A DNA stretch of 64,000 nt, taken from contig DASZNF010000058.1 in NCBI GenBank assembly GCA_035551355.1, positions 19,177 to 83,176 on the forward strand. The letters run 5' to 3'. The translations under genes were made by a program, and so were the position numbers. Positions 21,220 to 29,949 of the stretch are shown here, in pieces (positions within the stretch are counted from its first letter, which is position 1; each line of letters opens with the position of its first letter). The DNA is from DATATV01 sp035551355 (lineage in GTDB: Bacteria > Actinomycetota > Actinomycetes > Mycobacteriales > Pseudonocardiaceae). Under the pieces are notes generated by a model. It saw nothing but the letters and a program-made list of their open reading frames with translations. It was not told where the DNA came from and did no database searches.

Positions 21220-23755
21220 CGGACCGTCCGGACACTCGTTGCCTGGCCAGCCGGCGCAGCCGGCCGTACGCCCGCTTGGCCACCTCGGTCGCGCCGCCCT
21301 CGGCCAGGTACTCACGGATCAGGTCGGCGTCCCGGCGCAGTGCCCCGGCCGCGCCCAGCGGTGGCTGGTGCACCAGCGGCCCGGAGCCGGACAGCCGGTC
21401 CGCGGCCGGGCGCGGGTCTCGGCAGTAGGCCAGAAGTGGGGCCAGCGTGCGATCCCAGGTGAACTCCTCGCGCACCCGGGTGATCCGCTCCCGGCAGCCC
21501 GCGGCGAACCGCTCGTCGTAGAGCACCCGCTCCAGCGCGTCGGCCAGCGCCGCCTCGTCCTCCGGCGGCACCACCACGCCCAGTTCCTCGCGGCGGACCA
21601 GATCGGCGAACGAGTCGCCGTCGGTGGTCACGATGGGCAGCCCGGCCCACAGGTAGTCCAGCACCCGGGTGCGGAACGCGAAGGTGGTCTCCACGTGCGG
21701 GAAATGCGTTGTCACACCACAGTTCGCGTCCAGCAGCCAGTTCTGCCGCTCGCCGTAGGGCACCCAGTCCTCGTTGAAGAACACCTGCGAGCCGGTCACG
21801 CCGAGCTGGTCGGCCAGCACCCGGGTCTGGGTGCCGATGTCCATCTCCGGCACCTCCGGGTTGGGGTGCCGCATGCCCAGGAACACCAGCCTGGCGTCGG
21901 CGTGCCGTTGCCCCAGCGCGGCCATGGCGCGGATCAGGGTCAGCGGGTCGAACCAGCTGTACACCCCACCCGCCCACAACACGACCTTGTCCTGCTCGCC
22001 AACGCCGGAAACGCCCGCCCGCAGGCCCGGACCGGTGCGCTCGGCCGGTTTGCCGGACAGGCCGAAGGGCGCCACCGCGAGCAGCGAGTCCGCGGACGGG
22101 TCGGCGTCGTAGAGCTCCGGGGTCAGCCGGCCGCTGGCCGCCAGGTGGCCGAGCCAGAAGTGGCGCTGCCGCTCGGAGGCGCACAGGAAGAAGTCGCCGC
22201 GCTGCCACTGCGCGTCCAGCGCGGCCAGGATCGACTTGAGGTTGGCCGCCCGCTTCTCGCCGGTGTCCTGCCTGCCCTGCTCCAGCAGTTCCAGGTGCAC
22301 CGGGTCGTACATGTCGCAGACCACCAGGGTGCGCGAGCCGGCCTTCTTCAGCTCGGGCATCATCTCCAGCGCGTGGCCCTGCACCACCACGATGTCGGCC
22401 CAGGCCACGTGCGCGGCCAGGTCCTTGCGGAGGACGTGGTGGACGGGGAACGCGGCGGGCATCCGCTCGAAGTTCGCGTTCGTGGTGACCAGCCGGACAT
22501 CGTGCTCGGCGGCCAGCAGATCGGTCATGTGCCAGGCCCGGATCGCCGGTCCGGCCATCCGGGGCGCGATGGCGTCCATGGTGAGCACCATGATCCGGCG
22601 GGGCCGGTGGAACGCCTCCTCGACATTGAACGCCTCGAGCAGAATCTGGTGCCCGGCCAGGTAACGCGGCTGCGGGTTGGCCGGCTCGATCGCCTTGCGC
22701 ATCAACGGTTCCAGGTCCGCGTCGGTGCGCACCCGCGCCGCCTGTTCGGCCTTGCGGGCCGGGATCAGCTCGGGCAGAAGTTCGGTGAACCGGTCGATGG
22801 CCAGCAGACCCGCGAAGGCCGCGCGCGGGATGGTCACCTCGGTGGGTTCGGCGCCGGCGGCCGGATCCCGGTTGACGATCTCCAACTGGCTGGTGTCGAC
22901 GTCGTTGAGCGCGGTGGCCCGGCGCGCGGTCAGCGCCATCGCCGCGGGCAGCACGCTGGCCAGTGTCTCGTCGGAGAAGTTCTTGTACATCATGGCCAAC
23001 GCGTTGCGCTGCAACAGATACAGCTCGCGGGCGTTGTCCTTGCCGTCCACTTCGGACACCGAGGCATGGTGGCGGTGGTAGGCCAGCGACTCGGGCACAT
23101 AGCGCACCCGCCAGCCGCGCAGATTGCACCGCCAGCCCAGGTCCACGTCCTCGTAGAACATGAAGAACCGCTCGTCGAACCCGCCGATGGCACGGAACAC
23201 GTCGGCCCGCACGAACATCGCCGAACCGGTCGCGAACAACACGTCCTTGGGTCGCTCGTGCTCGCCGGAACCCAGCTCCGCCAACGGTTTGCCGGAGTGC
23301 GGCTTGTAGCCCATGCCGTACCAGGTCAGCCCGGCGTCGACGTAGTCGACATTCTCGCCCGACCAGTCCAGCACCCGGCTGGCCACCGACGCGATGGTCG
23401 GGTCGGCGCGCAGCACGTCGACCGCGGCCCGTACCCAGCCGGCGTGCGGGCGCGCGTCGTTGTTCAGCAGCGCCAGCACCTCGCCGGTGGCGTGCCGGGC
23501 GCCCAGGTTGCAGCCTCCGGCGAAGCCCAGGTTCTCCCCGGCGTCGACGTAGGTGACCCCGTCGACCTCGGCCCGCAGCCGGGCCAGGCTGCCATCGCCC
23601 GAGCCGTTGTCCACACAGACCAGTTGCAGCCGCTCGGCCGGGTAGTCCAGTTCCGCCCGCAGCGCCCGCAGGCAGGCAATGGTGTGCTCGGCCCCCCGGT
23701 AGTTGACCACGATGACCGACACGCTCGGCAACGTCGCCCCCGTAGCCTCGGGCAC
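21209..23755 (-). CDS. Bifunctional GT2-GT4 glycosyltransferase fusion
   Basis: The 848-residue protein joins two catalytic domains. Residues about 10-260 are GT2 (SVSVIVVNYRGAEHTIACL, NLGFAGGCNLG, LLNNDARPHAGWV, and FFMFYEDVDLGWR with the E-D-x-D motif). After a helical linker, residues about 380-790 are GT-B/GT4-like (MVLTMDAIAPRMAGPAIRAW, VVLWAGGVYSWFDPL, and the C-terminal part FRTRVLDYLWAGLPIV). Such fusions make or extend surface polysaccharide in two steps. The GTG start at 23755 has AAGGGAG upstream. It heads a two-gene unit with the GT4 at 20131. Substrates are unknown. Confidence 0.87.
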   Translation of the reverse strand: MPEATGATLPSVSVIVVNYRGAEHTIACLRALRAELDYPAERLQLVCVDNGSGDGSLARLRAEVDGVTYVDAGENLGFAGGCNLGARHATGEVLALLNNDARPHAGWVRAAVDVLRADPTIASVASRVLDWSGENVDYVDAGLTWYGMGYKPHSGKPLAELGSGEHERPKDVLFATGSAMFVRADVFRAIGGFDERFFMFYEDVDLGWRCNLRGWRVRYVPESLAYHRHHASVSEVDGKDNARELYLLQRNALAMMYKNFSDETLASVLPAAMALTARRATALNDVDTSQLEIVNRDPAAGAEPTEVTIPRAAFAGLLAIDRFTELLPELIPARKAEQAARVRTDADLEPLMRKAIEPANPQPRYLAGHQILLEAFNVEEAFHRPRRIMVLTMDAIAPRMAGPAIRAWHMTDLLAAEHDVRLVTTNANFERMPAAFPVHHVLRKDLAAHVAWADIVVVQGHALEMMPELKKAGSRTLVVCDMYDPVHLELLEQGRQDTGEKRAANLKSILAALDAQWQRGDFFLCASERQRHFWLGHLAASGRLTPELYDADPSADSLLAVAPFGLSGKPAERTGPGLRAGVSGVGEQDKVVLWAGGVYSWFDPLTLIRAMAALGQRHADARLVFLGMRHPNPEVPEMDIGTQTRVLADQLGVTGSQVFFNEDWVPYGERQNWLLDANCGVTTHFPHVETTFAFRTRVLDYLWAGLPIVTTDGDSFADLVRREELGVVVPPEDEAALADALERVLYDERFAAGCRERITRVREEFTWDRTLAPLLAYCRDPRPAADRLSGSGPLVHQPPLGAAGALRRDADLIREYLAEGGATEVAKRAYGRLRRLARQRVSGRSDGA

Positions 23756-23793
23756 GCCCCACTCCCTTCGCCATGCCGCTCAGAGCTTAAGAC

Positions 23794-23808
23794 TGCACTA
23801 TCGGTGCA
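23794..23808. promoter_or_regulatory. Inverted repeat TGCAC-N5-GTGCA upstream of the GT2-GT4 gene
   Basis: TGCAC (23794-23798) and GTGCA (23804-23808) form a perfect 5-bp inverted repeat 39 bp before the start of the minus-strand GT2-GT4 gene. It may be an operator; the short arms make chance occurrence possible. Confidence 0.3.
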
Positions 23809-23830
23809 ACCCGGACCGAACAGGCACCCG

Positions 23831-24775
23831 TCAGCTTCGTCCGGCCCAGGCTCGCCACACCGCGGTCCGCCCCACGCTGGCCCGCCTGCGCACGCCCAAC
23901 CGGGCCACCAGAGTGGCCGGCAGCCTGGCCAGCACCTCAGCCAACACCACCACGCGCAAGCGGACGGTAAAGTTCGGCGCCTGCGGAATTTCCCGCCGGG
24001 CCAGTCTGCGCACCGGCAGCATCGCGGTCAGCGCGGCGAAGGTCAGCAGCGCGCGCAGCGCCACCCAGCGCGGCGCGCAGCGCAGCAGCATCAACAGCCG
24101 GTTGCGCTCGTTCCACCGGTGGAACCGGAACGAACCGGGCCGGGAACTCGCGCCCTGCACGTGCACCGCGCGCGCCTCGGGCACGCCGATCACCCGGAAC
24201 CCGGCCAGCCGCAGCCGCCACGCGGTGTCGGTGTCCTCGTAGTAACAGAAGAAACCGGCCGGCACCCCGCCGGTCTGGCGCAGCGCGCTGGTGCGCAGCA
24301 GCGCCGCGCCACCGCAGAAGCCGAAGGCCGTGCCGCCGGTGGTCAGCAGGTCCGCGCCGTGACCGTCCACGGTCAGCCGGACCCCGGCCGAGGAGATCTC
24401 GCCGTCCTCGCCGGTGAGCACCGAACCGGCCGCGGCGATCGCCGAGTCGGCGTCCATCGCGTCCTCCAGCCGGGCCAGCCAGTCCGGGGCGGGGGCGGCG
24501 TCGTCGTTGCACCAGGCCACGAACGGGGTGCGCACCTGGGGCACCGCGGCGGCCAGGCCGCCGGCGTAACCGCGGTTGCGGGAAAGCCGCAGCACATCGA
24601 GGGTTTCGGTGCGCGCGGCCAGCAGCTCGGCGGTGCCGTCGGCGGAGGCGTTGTCGACCACGACCGTCTGATGTGGACGATCCTGTTTCGCCAGCGCGTC
24701 CAGGCAACGATCCAGATGGGCACGGCCGCGCCAGGTCACCACGATGACGGTGCTGCGCGCGCCCTGGCTGGCCAC
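23831..24775 (-). CDS. GT2-family glycosyltransferase (rhamnosyltransferase-like)
   Basis: The 314-residue protein has the GT2 fold signature STVIVVTWRGRAHLDRCL, VVVDNASADGT, NRGYAGGLAAAV, the metal-site-like CNDDAAP, and YYEDTDTAWRLRLAGF. The C-terminal part is basic and partly hydrophobic, so it is probably membrane-associated. It resembles rhamnosyl- and galactofuranosyl-type GT2 enzymes, but the donor cannot be assigned. GTG 24775 has TAATCT 6 nt upstream and no ribosome site, so it is likely leaderless. It is divergent from the GT4 at 24815 with only 39 bp between the start codons. Confidence 0.85.
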   Translation of the reverse strand: MASQGARSTVIVVTWRGRAHLDRCLDALAKQDRPHQTVVVDNASADGTAELLAARTETLDVLRLSRNRGYAGGLAAAVPQVRTPFVAWCNDDAAPAPDWLARLEDAMDADSAIAAAGSVLTGEDGEISSAGVRLTVDGHGADLLTTGGTAFGFCGGAALLRTSALRQTGGVPAGFFCYYEDTDTAWRLRLAGFRVIGVPEARAVHVQGASSRPGSFRFHRWNERNRLLMLLRCAPRWVALRALLTFAALTAMLPVRRLARREIPQAPNFTVRLRVVVLAEVLARLPATLVARLGVRRRASVGRTAVWRAWAGRS

Positions 24776-24781
24776 CGGATG

Positions 24782-24787
24782 AGATTA
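24782..24787 (-). promoter_or_regulatory. -10 element TAATCT for the leaderless GT2 gene
   Basis: On the minus strand TAATCT lies 6 nt before the GTG at 24775. The element is inside the 39-bp divergent spacer. Confidence 0.5.
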
Positions 24788-24814
24788 TCGGCCCCGGATG
24801 GGAGGGTGGTCACC

Positions 24815-25951
24815 GTGCCCCAGTTGCTTGTGCTCGCCGAACAACTGCTGGCGCCTGTGCCCGGTGGCACCGGCCGCTACACCCGCGAGCTGACCACCGC
24901 ATTGGCCGCCGCCGCGCCCGCGGGCTGGACGGTGACCACCGCGGTCGCCCGGCACGCCGACCCGTCGGCCGCCCTGCTGCCCGGGGTGGACGGCCCGACG
25001 GTGCTGCCGCTGCCGCCGCGCGCGCTCACCGCGGCCTGGGAGCACGGCCTGCCCTTCTGGCCCGGTGGGGACGCGGTGCACGCGCCCACCCCGTTGGCCC
25101 CGCCCGCCGCCAAACACGGCCACAGCCTGGTGGTCACCGTGCACGACACGGTGCCCTGGACCCATCCGGAGACGCTGACCCGGCGCGGCGCGGCCTGGCA
25201 CCGCAAGGTGATCACCCGGGCGGTGCGGCGGGCCAGCGCGATCGTCGTGCCCACCTCGGCGGTGGTGGCCGAACTGTCCCAGCACGCGCCGCCGGACGCC
25301 CGGGTGCACGTGATCGGCCACGGCACGCCCAAGGCCCTGGCCACACCGGCCGACGAACAGAAGGCCCGGGAGATCCGGTTCCGGCTGCACCTGCCCGAGC
25401 GGTACGTGCTCGCGGTCGGCACGGTGGAACCGCGCAAGGGGCTGACCGTGCTGGTCGAGGCGATGAGCCGGCCCACCGCGCCGGACCTGCCGCTGGTGGT
25501 GGCCGGGCCGACCGGCTGGGGCGGGGTGGACCTGGCCTCGGTGGCCCAGGCCCGCGGGCTGCCGCCGAGCAAACTGGTGCAACTCGGTGAGCTGACCGAC
25601 GAGGAACTGGGCGTGGTGCTGCGCGCCGCCTCGGTGCTGGCCGTGCCCAGCCTGGCCGAGGGGTTCGGGCTGCCGCTGCTGGAGGCGATGTCAGTGGGTG
25701 TGCCGGTGGTGCACTCCGACGCGCCCGCGCTGATCGAGGTGGCCGCCGGGACGGGGCTGATGGCCCGGCGCAACGACCCGGCCGCGCTGGCCAACGCGCT
25801 GCGCCTGGTGTTCGCCGACGAGACCCGCACCCAGGCCCGGGCCGAGGCGGCCAAGCTGCGCGCCGCCCGGTTCACCTGGGCGCACGCGGCCGAGCAGATG
25901 TGGCACCTGCACCTGGAGCTGTACCAGGCAGCCAAGATCGGACTGGGCTGA
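24815..25951 (+). CDS. GT4-family glycosyltransferase
   Basis: The GTG at 24815 has GGAGGG (24801-24806) at 8 nt spacing. The 378-residue GT-B enzyme shows VPGGTGRYTRELTTAL near the N-terminus, VVTVHDTVPWTHP, VLAVGTVEPRKGLTVLVEA and the nucleotide-sugar E-x7-E in AEGFGLPLLEAM. The HDTVPW motif and EPRKG segment place it near mannosyltransferase-like GT4 enzymes; this is only a family-level hint. A very long open frame runs into it from upstream on the opposite strand of other genes and is not coding. It is followed by a second GT4 gene. Confidence 0.87.
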   Translation: MPQLLVLAEQLLAPVPGGTGRYTRELTTALAAAAPAGWTVTTAVARHADPSAALLPGVDGPTVLPLPPRALTAAWEHGLPFWPGGDAVHAPTPLAPPAAKHGHSLVVTVHDTVPWTHPETLTRRGAAWHRKVITRAVRRASAIVVPTSAVVAELSQHAPPDARVHVIGHGTPKALATPADEQKAREIRFRLHLPERYVLAVGTVEPRKGLTVLVEAMSRPTAPDLPLVVAGPTGWGGVDLASVAQARGLPPSKLVQLGELTDEELGVVLRAASVLAVPSLAEGFGLPLLEAMSVGVPVVHSDAPALIEVAAGTGLMARRNDPAALANALRLVFADETRTQARAEAAKLRAARFTWAHAAEQMWHLHLELYQAAKIGLG

Positions 25952-26040
25952 ACGCCACCGGCATTCGTCCGTATCGGCGATCGGCTGAGCTACGGGTTGT
26001 CACTTCCACCGTTCGGCAGCGTCGCGCTGCGTGTGCGCCG

Positions 26041-26046
26041 TACGCT
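26041..26046 (+). promoter_or_regulatory. -10 element TACGCT for a leaderless GT4 gene
   Basis: TACGCT lies 7 nt before the GTG at 26054. There is no ribosome binding site in between. Confidence 0.55.
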
Positions 26047-26053
26047 GCGAGGC

Positions 26054-27205
26054 GTGTCTCGCGCTCAACCCAGAGTATTGGTCGACGCGACCGCGGTCCC
26101 CGCCGACCGCGGCGGGGTCGGCCGGTACGTGGACGCGCTGGTAGCCGCGCTGGACGCGGACGGCACCGCGCTGTCGGTGGTGTGCCAGCCGCGCGACCTG
26201 GCGTTGTACGGCACCCTCGCGCCGCGGGCCACGGTCGTCGCGGCCAGTGAGTCGGTGGCCACCCGGACCGCCCGGCTCACCTGGGAGCAGACCACACTGC
26301 CCCGGCTGATCCGCCGACTCGGTATTCACGTTCTGCATTCTCCGCACTACACACTGCCACTGGCCGCGCCGGCCGCCTCGGTGGTGACCCTGCACGACGC
26401 GACCTTCTTCACCGACGCGGTGCTGCACTCCTCGGTCAAGGCCCGGTTCTTCCGCGGCTGGACCCGGGCCTCGCTGCGCCGCGCTGAACTATGCGTGGTG
26501 CCCAGCGTGGCCACCGCGACCGAACTGGTCCGGGTGGCCGGGGCCAACCGCGCCCGGCTGCACATCGCCCCGCACGGCGTGGAAACCGAGCACTTCCACC
26601 CGCCGTCGACGGAAGAGACCGCGGAGATTCGCGACCAGCTGAAACTGAGCGACACCCCCTACCTCGCCTTCCTCGGCGCGCTGGAACCCCGCAAGAACGT
26701 GCCCGCGCTGATCCGCGGCTACGCCCAGGTCTGCCAGGGGCGGCCCAACCCGCCCGCGCTGGTGCTGGCCGGGCAGCCCGGCTGGGACAGCCAGGTGGAG
26801 CGGGCGCTGGACGCGGTGCCGCACCGGCTGCGGGTGATCCGGGCCGGCTACCTGCCGTTCGAGTCGCTGGCCGGCTTCCTCGGCGGTGCCGAGGTGGTCG
26901 CCTATCCCAGTCTTGGCGAGGGGTTCGGGCTGCCGGTGCTGGAGGCGATGGCCTCCGGGGCGTGCGTGCTGACCACCCGGCGGCTGGCGCTGCCCGAGGT
27001 GGGCGGGGACGCGGTGGCCTACTGCGGGGTGGGCGCCGGGGACATCGCCGCGGCCATCACCGACCTGCTCGACGACCCGGCCCGCCGGGCCGAACTGGCC
27101 GAGGCCGCGCTGCGCCGATCCAAGGACTTCTCCTGGGCGACCAGCGCGGAAAAGCACCGGGAAGCGTACGACCGGGCGTATCACCTGTACCGCCGACGCC
27201 GCTGA
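26054..27205 (+). CDS. GT4-family glycosyltransferase
   Basis: The 383-residue GT-B protein starts VSRAQPRVLVDATAVPADRGGVGRYV in register with GT4 relatives and contains VVTLHDATFFTD, LAFLGALEPRKNVPALI and GEGFGLPVLEAM (E-x7-E). It is a paralogue of the gene at 24815 and likely acts on a neighbouring step of the same glycan. The GTG at 26054 is chosen because a -10 box lies 7 nt upstream and because the residues before it (from 25997) do not look like the family. wbbL follows 27 bp later. Confidence 0.87.
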   Translation: MSRAQPRVLVDATAVPADRGGVGRYVDALVAALDADGTALSVVCQPRDLALYGTLAPRATVVAASESVATRTARLTWEQTTLPRLIRRLGIHVLHSPHYTLPLAAPAASVVTLHDATFFTDAVLHSSVKARFFRGWTRASLRRAELCVVPSVATATELVRVAGANRARLHIAPHGVETEHFHPPSTEETAEIRDQLKLSDTPYLAFLGALEPRKNVPALIRGYAQVCQGRPNPPALVLAGQPGWDSQVERALDAVPHRLRVIRAGYLPFESLAGFLGGAEVVAYPSLGEGFGLPVLEAMASGACVLTTRRLALPEVGGDAVAYCGVGAGDIAAAITDLLDDPARRAELAEAALRRSKDFSWATSAEKHREAYDRAYHLYRRRR

Positions 27206-27232
27206 GTGCGCGGGCGAGCACAATGGTCGCCC

Positions 27233-28093
27233 GTGACCGCAGCGACCTATGGCGACCAGTTGGCCGTGGTGACCGTGACCTACTCGCCCGGCGACACGCT
27301 CACCGGCTTCCTGGACAGCCTGACCAAGGCGACCAGCAAACCGGTGCGGGTGATCCTGGCCGACAACGGCTCGACCGACGGCGCCCCGGAACGGGCGGCC
27401 GAGCGGGACGGGGTGGAGCTGGTGCGCACCGGCGGCAACCTCGGCTACGGCAGCGGGGCCAACCGCGGAGTGCGCGCGCTCGGGCCGGAGTACGGCTGGG
27501 TGGTGGTGGCCAACCCGGACGTGGAATGGTCACCCGGCTCGCTGGACACGCTGCTGGCCGCGGCCCAGCGGTGGCCGGCGGCCGGGGCGTTCGGCCCACT
27601 GATCCGGGAGCCCAACGGCAAGGTCTACCCCTCGGCGCGGCTGCTGCCCTCGCTCGGCCGGGGCGTCGGGCACGCGGCGTTGGGCCGGATCTGGCCGGGC
27701 AACCCGTGGAGCCGGTCCTACCGGCAGTCCGACAGCGCGGTGACCGAGCGGACCGCGGGCTGGCTGTCCGGCTCCTGCCTGCTGCTGCGGCGTTCGGCAT
27801 TCGAAGCGGTGCATGGCTTCGACGAGCGGTACTTCATGTACTTCGAGGACGTGGATCTCGGGGACCGGCTGGCCCGGGCGGGATGGCCGAACGTGTACGT
27901 GCCGGACGCGGAGGTCACCCACATCGGTGGGCACTCGACGTCGAGCGCGTCGGCGCGGATGCTGGCTGAGCATCACCACAGCGCGTACCGATATCTGGCT
28001 GACCGGCATCGGGGGCTGCAGTGGCTGCCGGTGCTGCTGGTCATTCGGCTGGGGTTGGCGCTGCGGTTGAAGCTGGAGACGCGCTCCGGCTGA
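27233..28093 (+). CDS. wbbL: Decaprenyl-PP-GlcNAc rhamnosyltransferase (WbbL)
   Basis: WbbL adds L-rhamnose from dTDP-rhamnose to GlcNAc-PP-decaprenol, making the linker between peptidoglycan and arabinogalactan. The 286-residue GT2 protein closely follows the mycobacterial enzyme as I remember it: VVTVTYSPGDTLTGFLDSL, ILADNGSTDGAPE, NLGYGSGANRG, VANPDVEWSPGSLD, GWLSGSCLLLRRSAF, GFDERYFMYFEDVDLGDRL and LADRHRGL. GTG 27233 matches the N-terminus of the mycobacterial protein and has CACAAT 8 nt before it, suggesting a leaderless mRNA. The gene works with rmlB and rmlD of this window. In M. tuberculosis the next gene is the GDP-mannose pyrophosphorylase manB; here it is not present. Confidence 0.92.
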   Translation: MTAATYGDQLAVVTVTYSPGDTLTGFLDSLTKATSKPVRVILADNGSTDGAPERAAERDGVELVRTGGNLGYGSGANRGVRALGPEYGWVVVANPDVEWSPGSLDTLLAAAQRWPAAGAFGPLIREPNGKVYPSARLLPSLGRGVGHAALGRIWPGNPWSRSYRQSDSAVTERTAGWLSGSCLLLRRSAFEAVHGFDERYFMYFEDVDLGDRLARAGWPNVYVPDAEVTHIGGHSTSSASARMLAEHHHSAYRYLADRHRGLQWLPVLLVIRLGLALRLKLETRSG

Positions 28094-28113
28094 CCATCCG
28101 GGATGCGGTGTCC

Positions 28114-28225
28114 GCGCTGCGCTCGTGAAGTAGCTGCGTTGGCGACGTGCTTGTGAGGCAGCTGCATTGCTGCTGCGCTCGGGAAGCAGCCGCGTCGGCG
28201 CCGCGCTCGTGGAGTCGGCGGGCCG
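28114..28225. repeat. 28-bp tandem repeat, 4 units, between wbbL and the next gene
   Basis: Units start at 28114, 28142, 28170 and 28198 and share the core GCGCTCGTGAAG-x-AGCTGCG. Identity between units is around two thirds to three quarters by eye. The array begins 20 bp after the wbbL stop and ends 2 bp before the 3' end of the minus-strand gene at 28228. Confidence 0.9.
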
Positions 28226-28227
28226 CT

Positions 28228-28716
28228 TTACTGGCTGCCGTCCAGGCGGCGGGACAGCATGCTGCGCTGGGTGCCCGGCTGCTGCACGGTCGGCACCAAC
28301 CCGCCCATCTCGCGCGGTTGCTGCGGCCGGTTCTCCTCTTCGGGCGGCGCGGGCCTGCGGGCCGCGGGCGGCTCCCCGGAACTGGGCCGGATCACCGGCT
28401 GGATGTGCCGGGTCAACGGCTTCTGCGCCGCGGCGGGCAGCGGCTGCGTGTTGGGGTTGTCCTCGGCCAGCGCGGGGGACTGGGCCGGCTGCCGTGGGGG
28501 CAGCGGCTGGGTTGGCTGCTGCCCGTTCGCGGTGTCGGCCGGGATGACCATGGTCGAGTCGGGATTCTCGGAGTCCAGCGCGTCGACCACGGCCCGGGGG
28601 ATCTGCAGCGTGTTGGCCGCGTCCATCGGCGATACGGCGTCATCCGGCGTTACCACGAAGGCGCCCCGTGCGCGCGCCCTGGCGAGCGTCGCCTCCGCCC
28701 GATCGCGGGGGTCCAT
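28228..28716 (-). CDS. Hypothetical protein, acidic N-terminal domain and P/Q-rich tail
   Basis: The ATG at 28716 has AGGGGAGG about 7 nt upstream and gives 162 residues; the frame continues upstream to 28848 without a better start. The first 70 residues (MDPRDRAEATLARARARGAF, VTPDDAVSPMDAANT) look like a small soluble domain. The rest is rich in Pro, Gln and Ala and likely disordered. There is no signal peptide or membrane segment. The pattern is familiar from uncharacterised actinobacterial proteins; no function can be given. It is divergent from the AlkA-like gene. Confidence 0.65.
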   Translation of the reverse strand: MDPRDRAEATLARARARGAFVVTPDDAVSPMDAANTLQIPRAVVDALDSENPDSTMVIPADTANGQQPTQPLPPRQPAQSPALAEDNPNTQPLPAAAQKPLTRHIQPVIRPSSGEPPAARRPAPPEEENRPQQPREMGGLVPTVQQPGTQRSMLSRRLDGSQ

Positions 28717-28907
28717 GCCTGACCTCCCCTGCGCCCGATGCCGCGCGGGCAGCACCGACTTGCGTTCCGTTTCATACCAGCTCAGCGCCGGTACCGCCCA
28801 GACCCGCTGGCGGGCCTGGCACCCGGGGTCCTCCGGGTGCACTGCCAAGACTATTCCCTTTCCGGGTCCCGCGTCAGTTCAGGCGGGAAAGTCGCCGGTC
28901 GGACGAC

Positions 28908-28913
28908 TACGAT
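28908..28913 (+). promoter_or_regulatory. -10 element TACGAT for the leaderless AlkA-like gene
   Basis: TACGAT stands 9 nt before the ATG at 28923, without a ribosome binding site. Confidence 0.55.
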
Positions 28914-28922
28914 GCTCCTGAC

Positions 28923-29843
28923 ATGTCCCGCACCGAGCCATCGACCCGCACCTGGCAGGCCGGTCACGCGCTGGACATCGCCCGCACCCTGGCTCCGTTG
29001 CGCCGGGGCAGTGGTGATCCCACTCTCAAGTCCACTGTGGACGGTGCGTGGTGGCTGGCCGGCAACACCCCGGACGGACCGGGCAGCCTGGCCCTGCGCG
29101 GCGCCGGAACGGCCACGGTGGCCGCGACGGCCTGGGGTGACGGCGCGGAGTGGCTGCTGGACGGGCTGCCCGACCTGCTCGGCGCGGCCGACGACGACGC
29201 GGGCTTCACCGCGCACCACCCGGTGATCGAACAGGCTCGCAAACAGCTCCCGGATCTGCGGCTGGGCGCCACCGGCCGGGTGTGGGACGTGCTGCTGGCC
29301 GCGGTGCTGGAGCAGAAGGTGACCGGCATCGAGGCCCGGCGGTCCTGGCGCGAACTGGCCCGCCGGTTCGGCACGCCCGCGCCCGGCCCGGCGCCGATCG
29401 GCCTGCGGGTGCCACCCGGGCCGCGGGCGGTGGCGGGGATCCGGGACTGGGAGTGGCACCGGGCCGGGGTGGACGGCGCCCGCAGGCGCACGCTGATCGC
29501 CGCCGCGTCGGTGGCCCACCGGTTGGAGGACGCGGTGCGGCTGCGCGGCGAGAAGGGCCGGGCGCTGCTGCGCAAAGTGCCGGGCATCGGCGTGTGGACC
29601 GCCGCCGAGGTGGCCCAGCGGGCCTGGGGCGACCCGGACGCGGTCAGCGTGGGCGATTTCCACATCCCCAGCATCGTCGGCCAGGCGCTGGTCGGCCGGC
29701 CGCTGGACGACGACGGCATGCTGGAGGTCCTGGCCCCCTACTCGCCACAGCGGCAGCGCGCGGTGCGCTACCTGGAGGTGGTGGGCGTGAAACGGCCCCG
29801 GTTCGGCCCGCGCTACCCGGTCCGCGACTATCGCGGCCTGTGA
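28923..29843 (+). CDS. DNA-3-methyladenine glycosylase (AlkA-like, HhH-GPD)
   Basis: The 306-residue protein should excise alkylated bases in base-excision repair. The C-terminal half has the HhH-GPD core: VLLAAVLEQKVTGIEARRSW, LRKVPGIGVWTAAEVAQRA (the hairpin) and VSVGDFHIPSIV with the expected catalytic Asp at residue 245. The N-terminal 100 residues fit the AlkA-type N domain. ATG 28923 is leaderless, and upstream open frame is not used. The reading frame ends at TGA 29841-29843, next to a repeat region. No Ada-type regulator is adjacent. Confidence 0.85.
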   Translation: MSRTEPSTRTWQAGHALDIARTLAPLRRGSGDPTLKSTVDGAWWLAGNTPDGPGSLALRGAGTATVAATAWGDGAEWLLDGLPDLLGAADDDAGFTAHHPVIEQARKQLPDLRLGATGRVWDVLLAAVLEQKVTGIEARRSWRELARRFGTPAPGPAPIGLRVPPGPRAVAGIRDWEWHRAGVDGARRRTLIAAASVAHRLEDAVRLRGEKGRALLRKVPGIGVWTAAEVAQRAWGDPDAVSVGDFHIPSIVGQALVGRPLDDDGMLEVLAPYSPQRQRAVRYLEVVGVKRPRFGPRYPVRDYRGL

Positions 29844-29946
29844 CGGCCCGGTTCGTGCGGTTGGCGACGGCCCGGTCCGGCCAGCGTGGCGTGCGGCAGT
29901 CCGGTTCGCGATGGGCGCGGTTGACGATCGCTCGGTCCGCGGCTAA
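29842..29946. repeat. Degenerate ~25-bp repeats after the glycosylase stop
   Basis: GACGGCCCGGT begins copies at 29842-29865 and 29866-29890, and two more diverged copies seem to run to about 29946 (GCGGTTGACGATCGCTCGGTCC). The first copy starts on the second base of the TGA stop. Confidence 0.65.
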
Positions 29947-29949
29947 GCG

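Noticed and set aside
21155..24780. Plus-strand open frame opposite the three minus-strand glycosyltransferases
   Set aside because: The opposite strand carries clear GT2 and GT4 motifs; the plus-strand text has no domain and merely runs into the true GT4 that starts at 24815.
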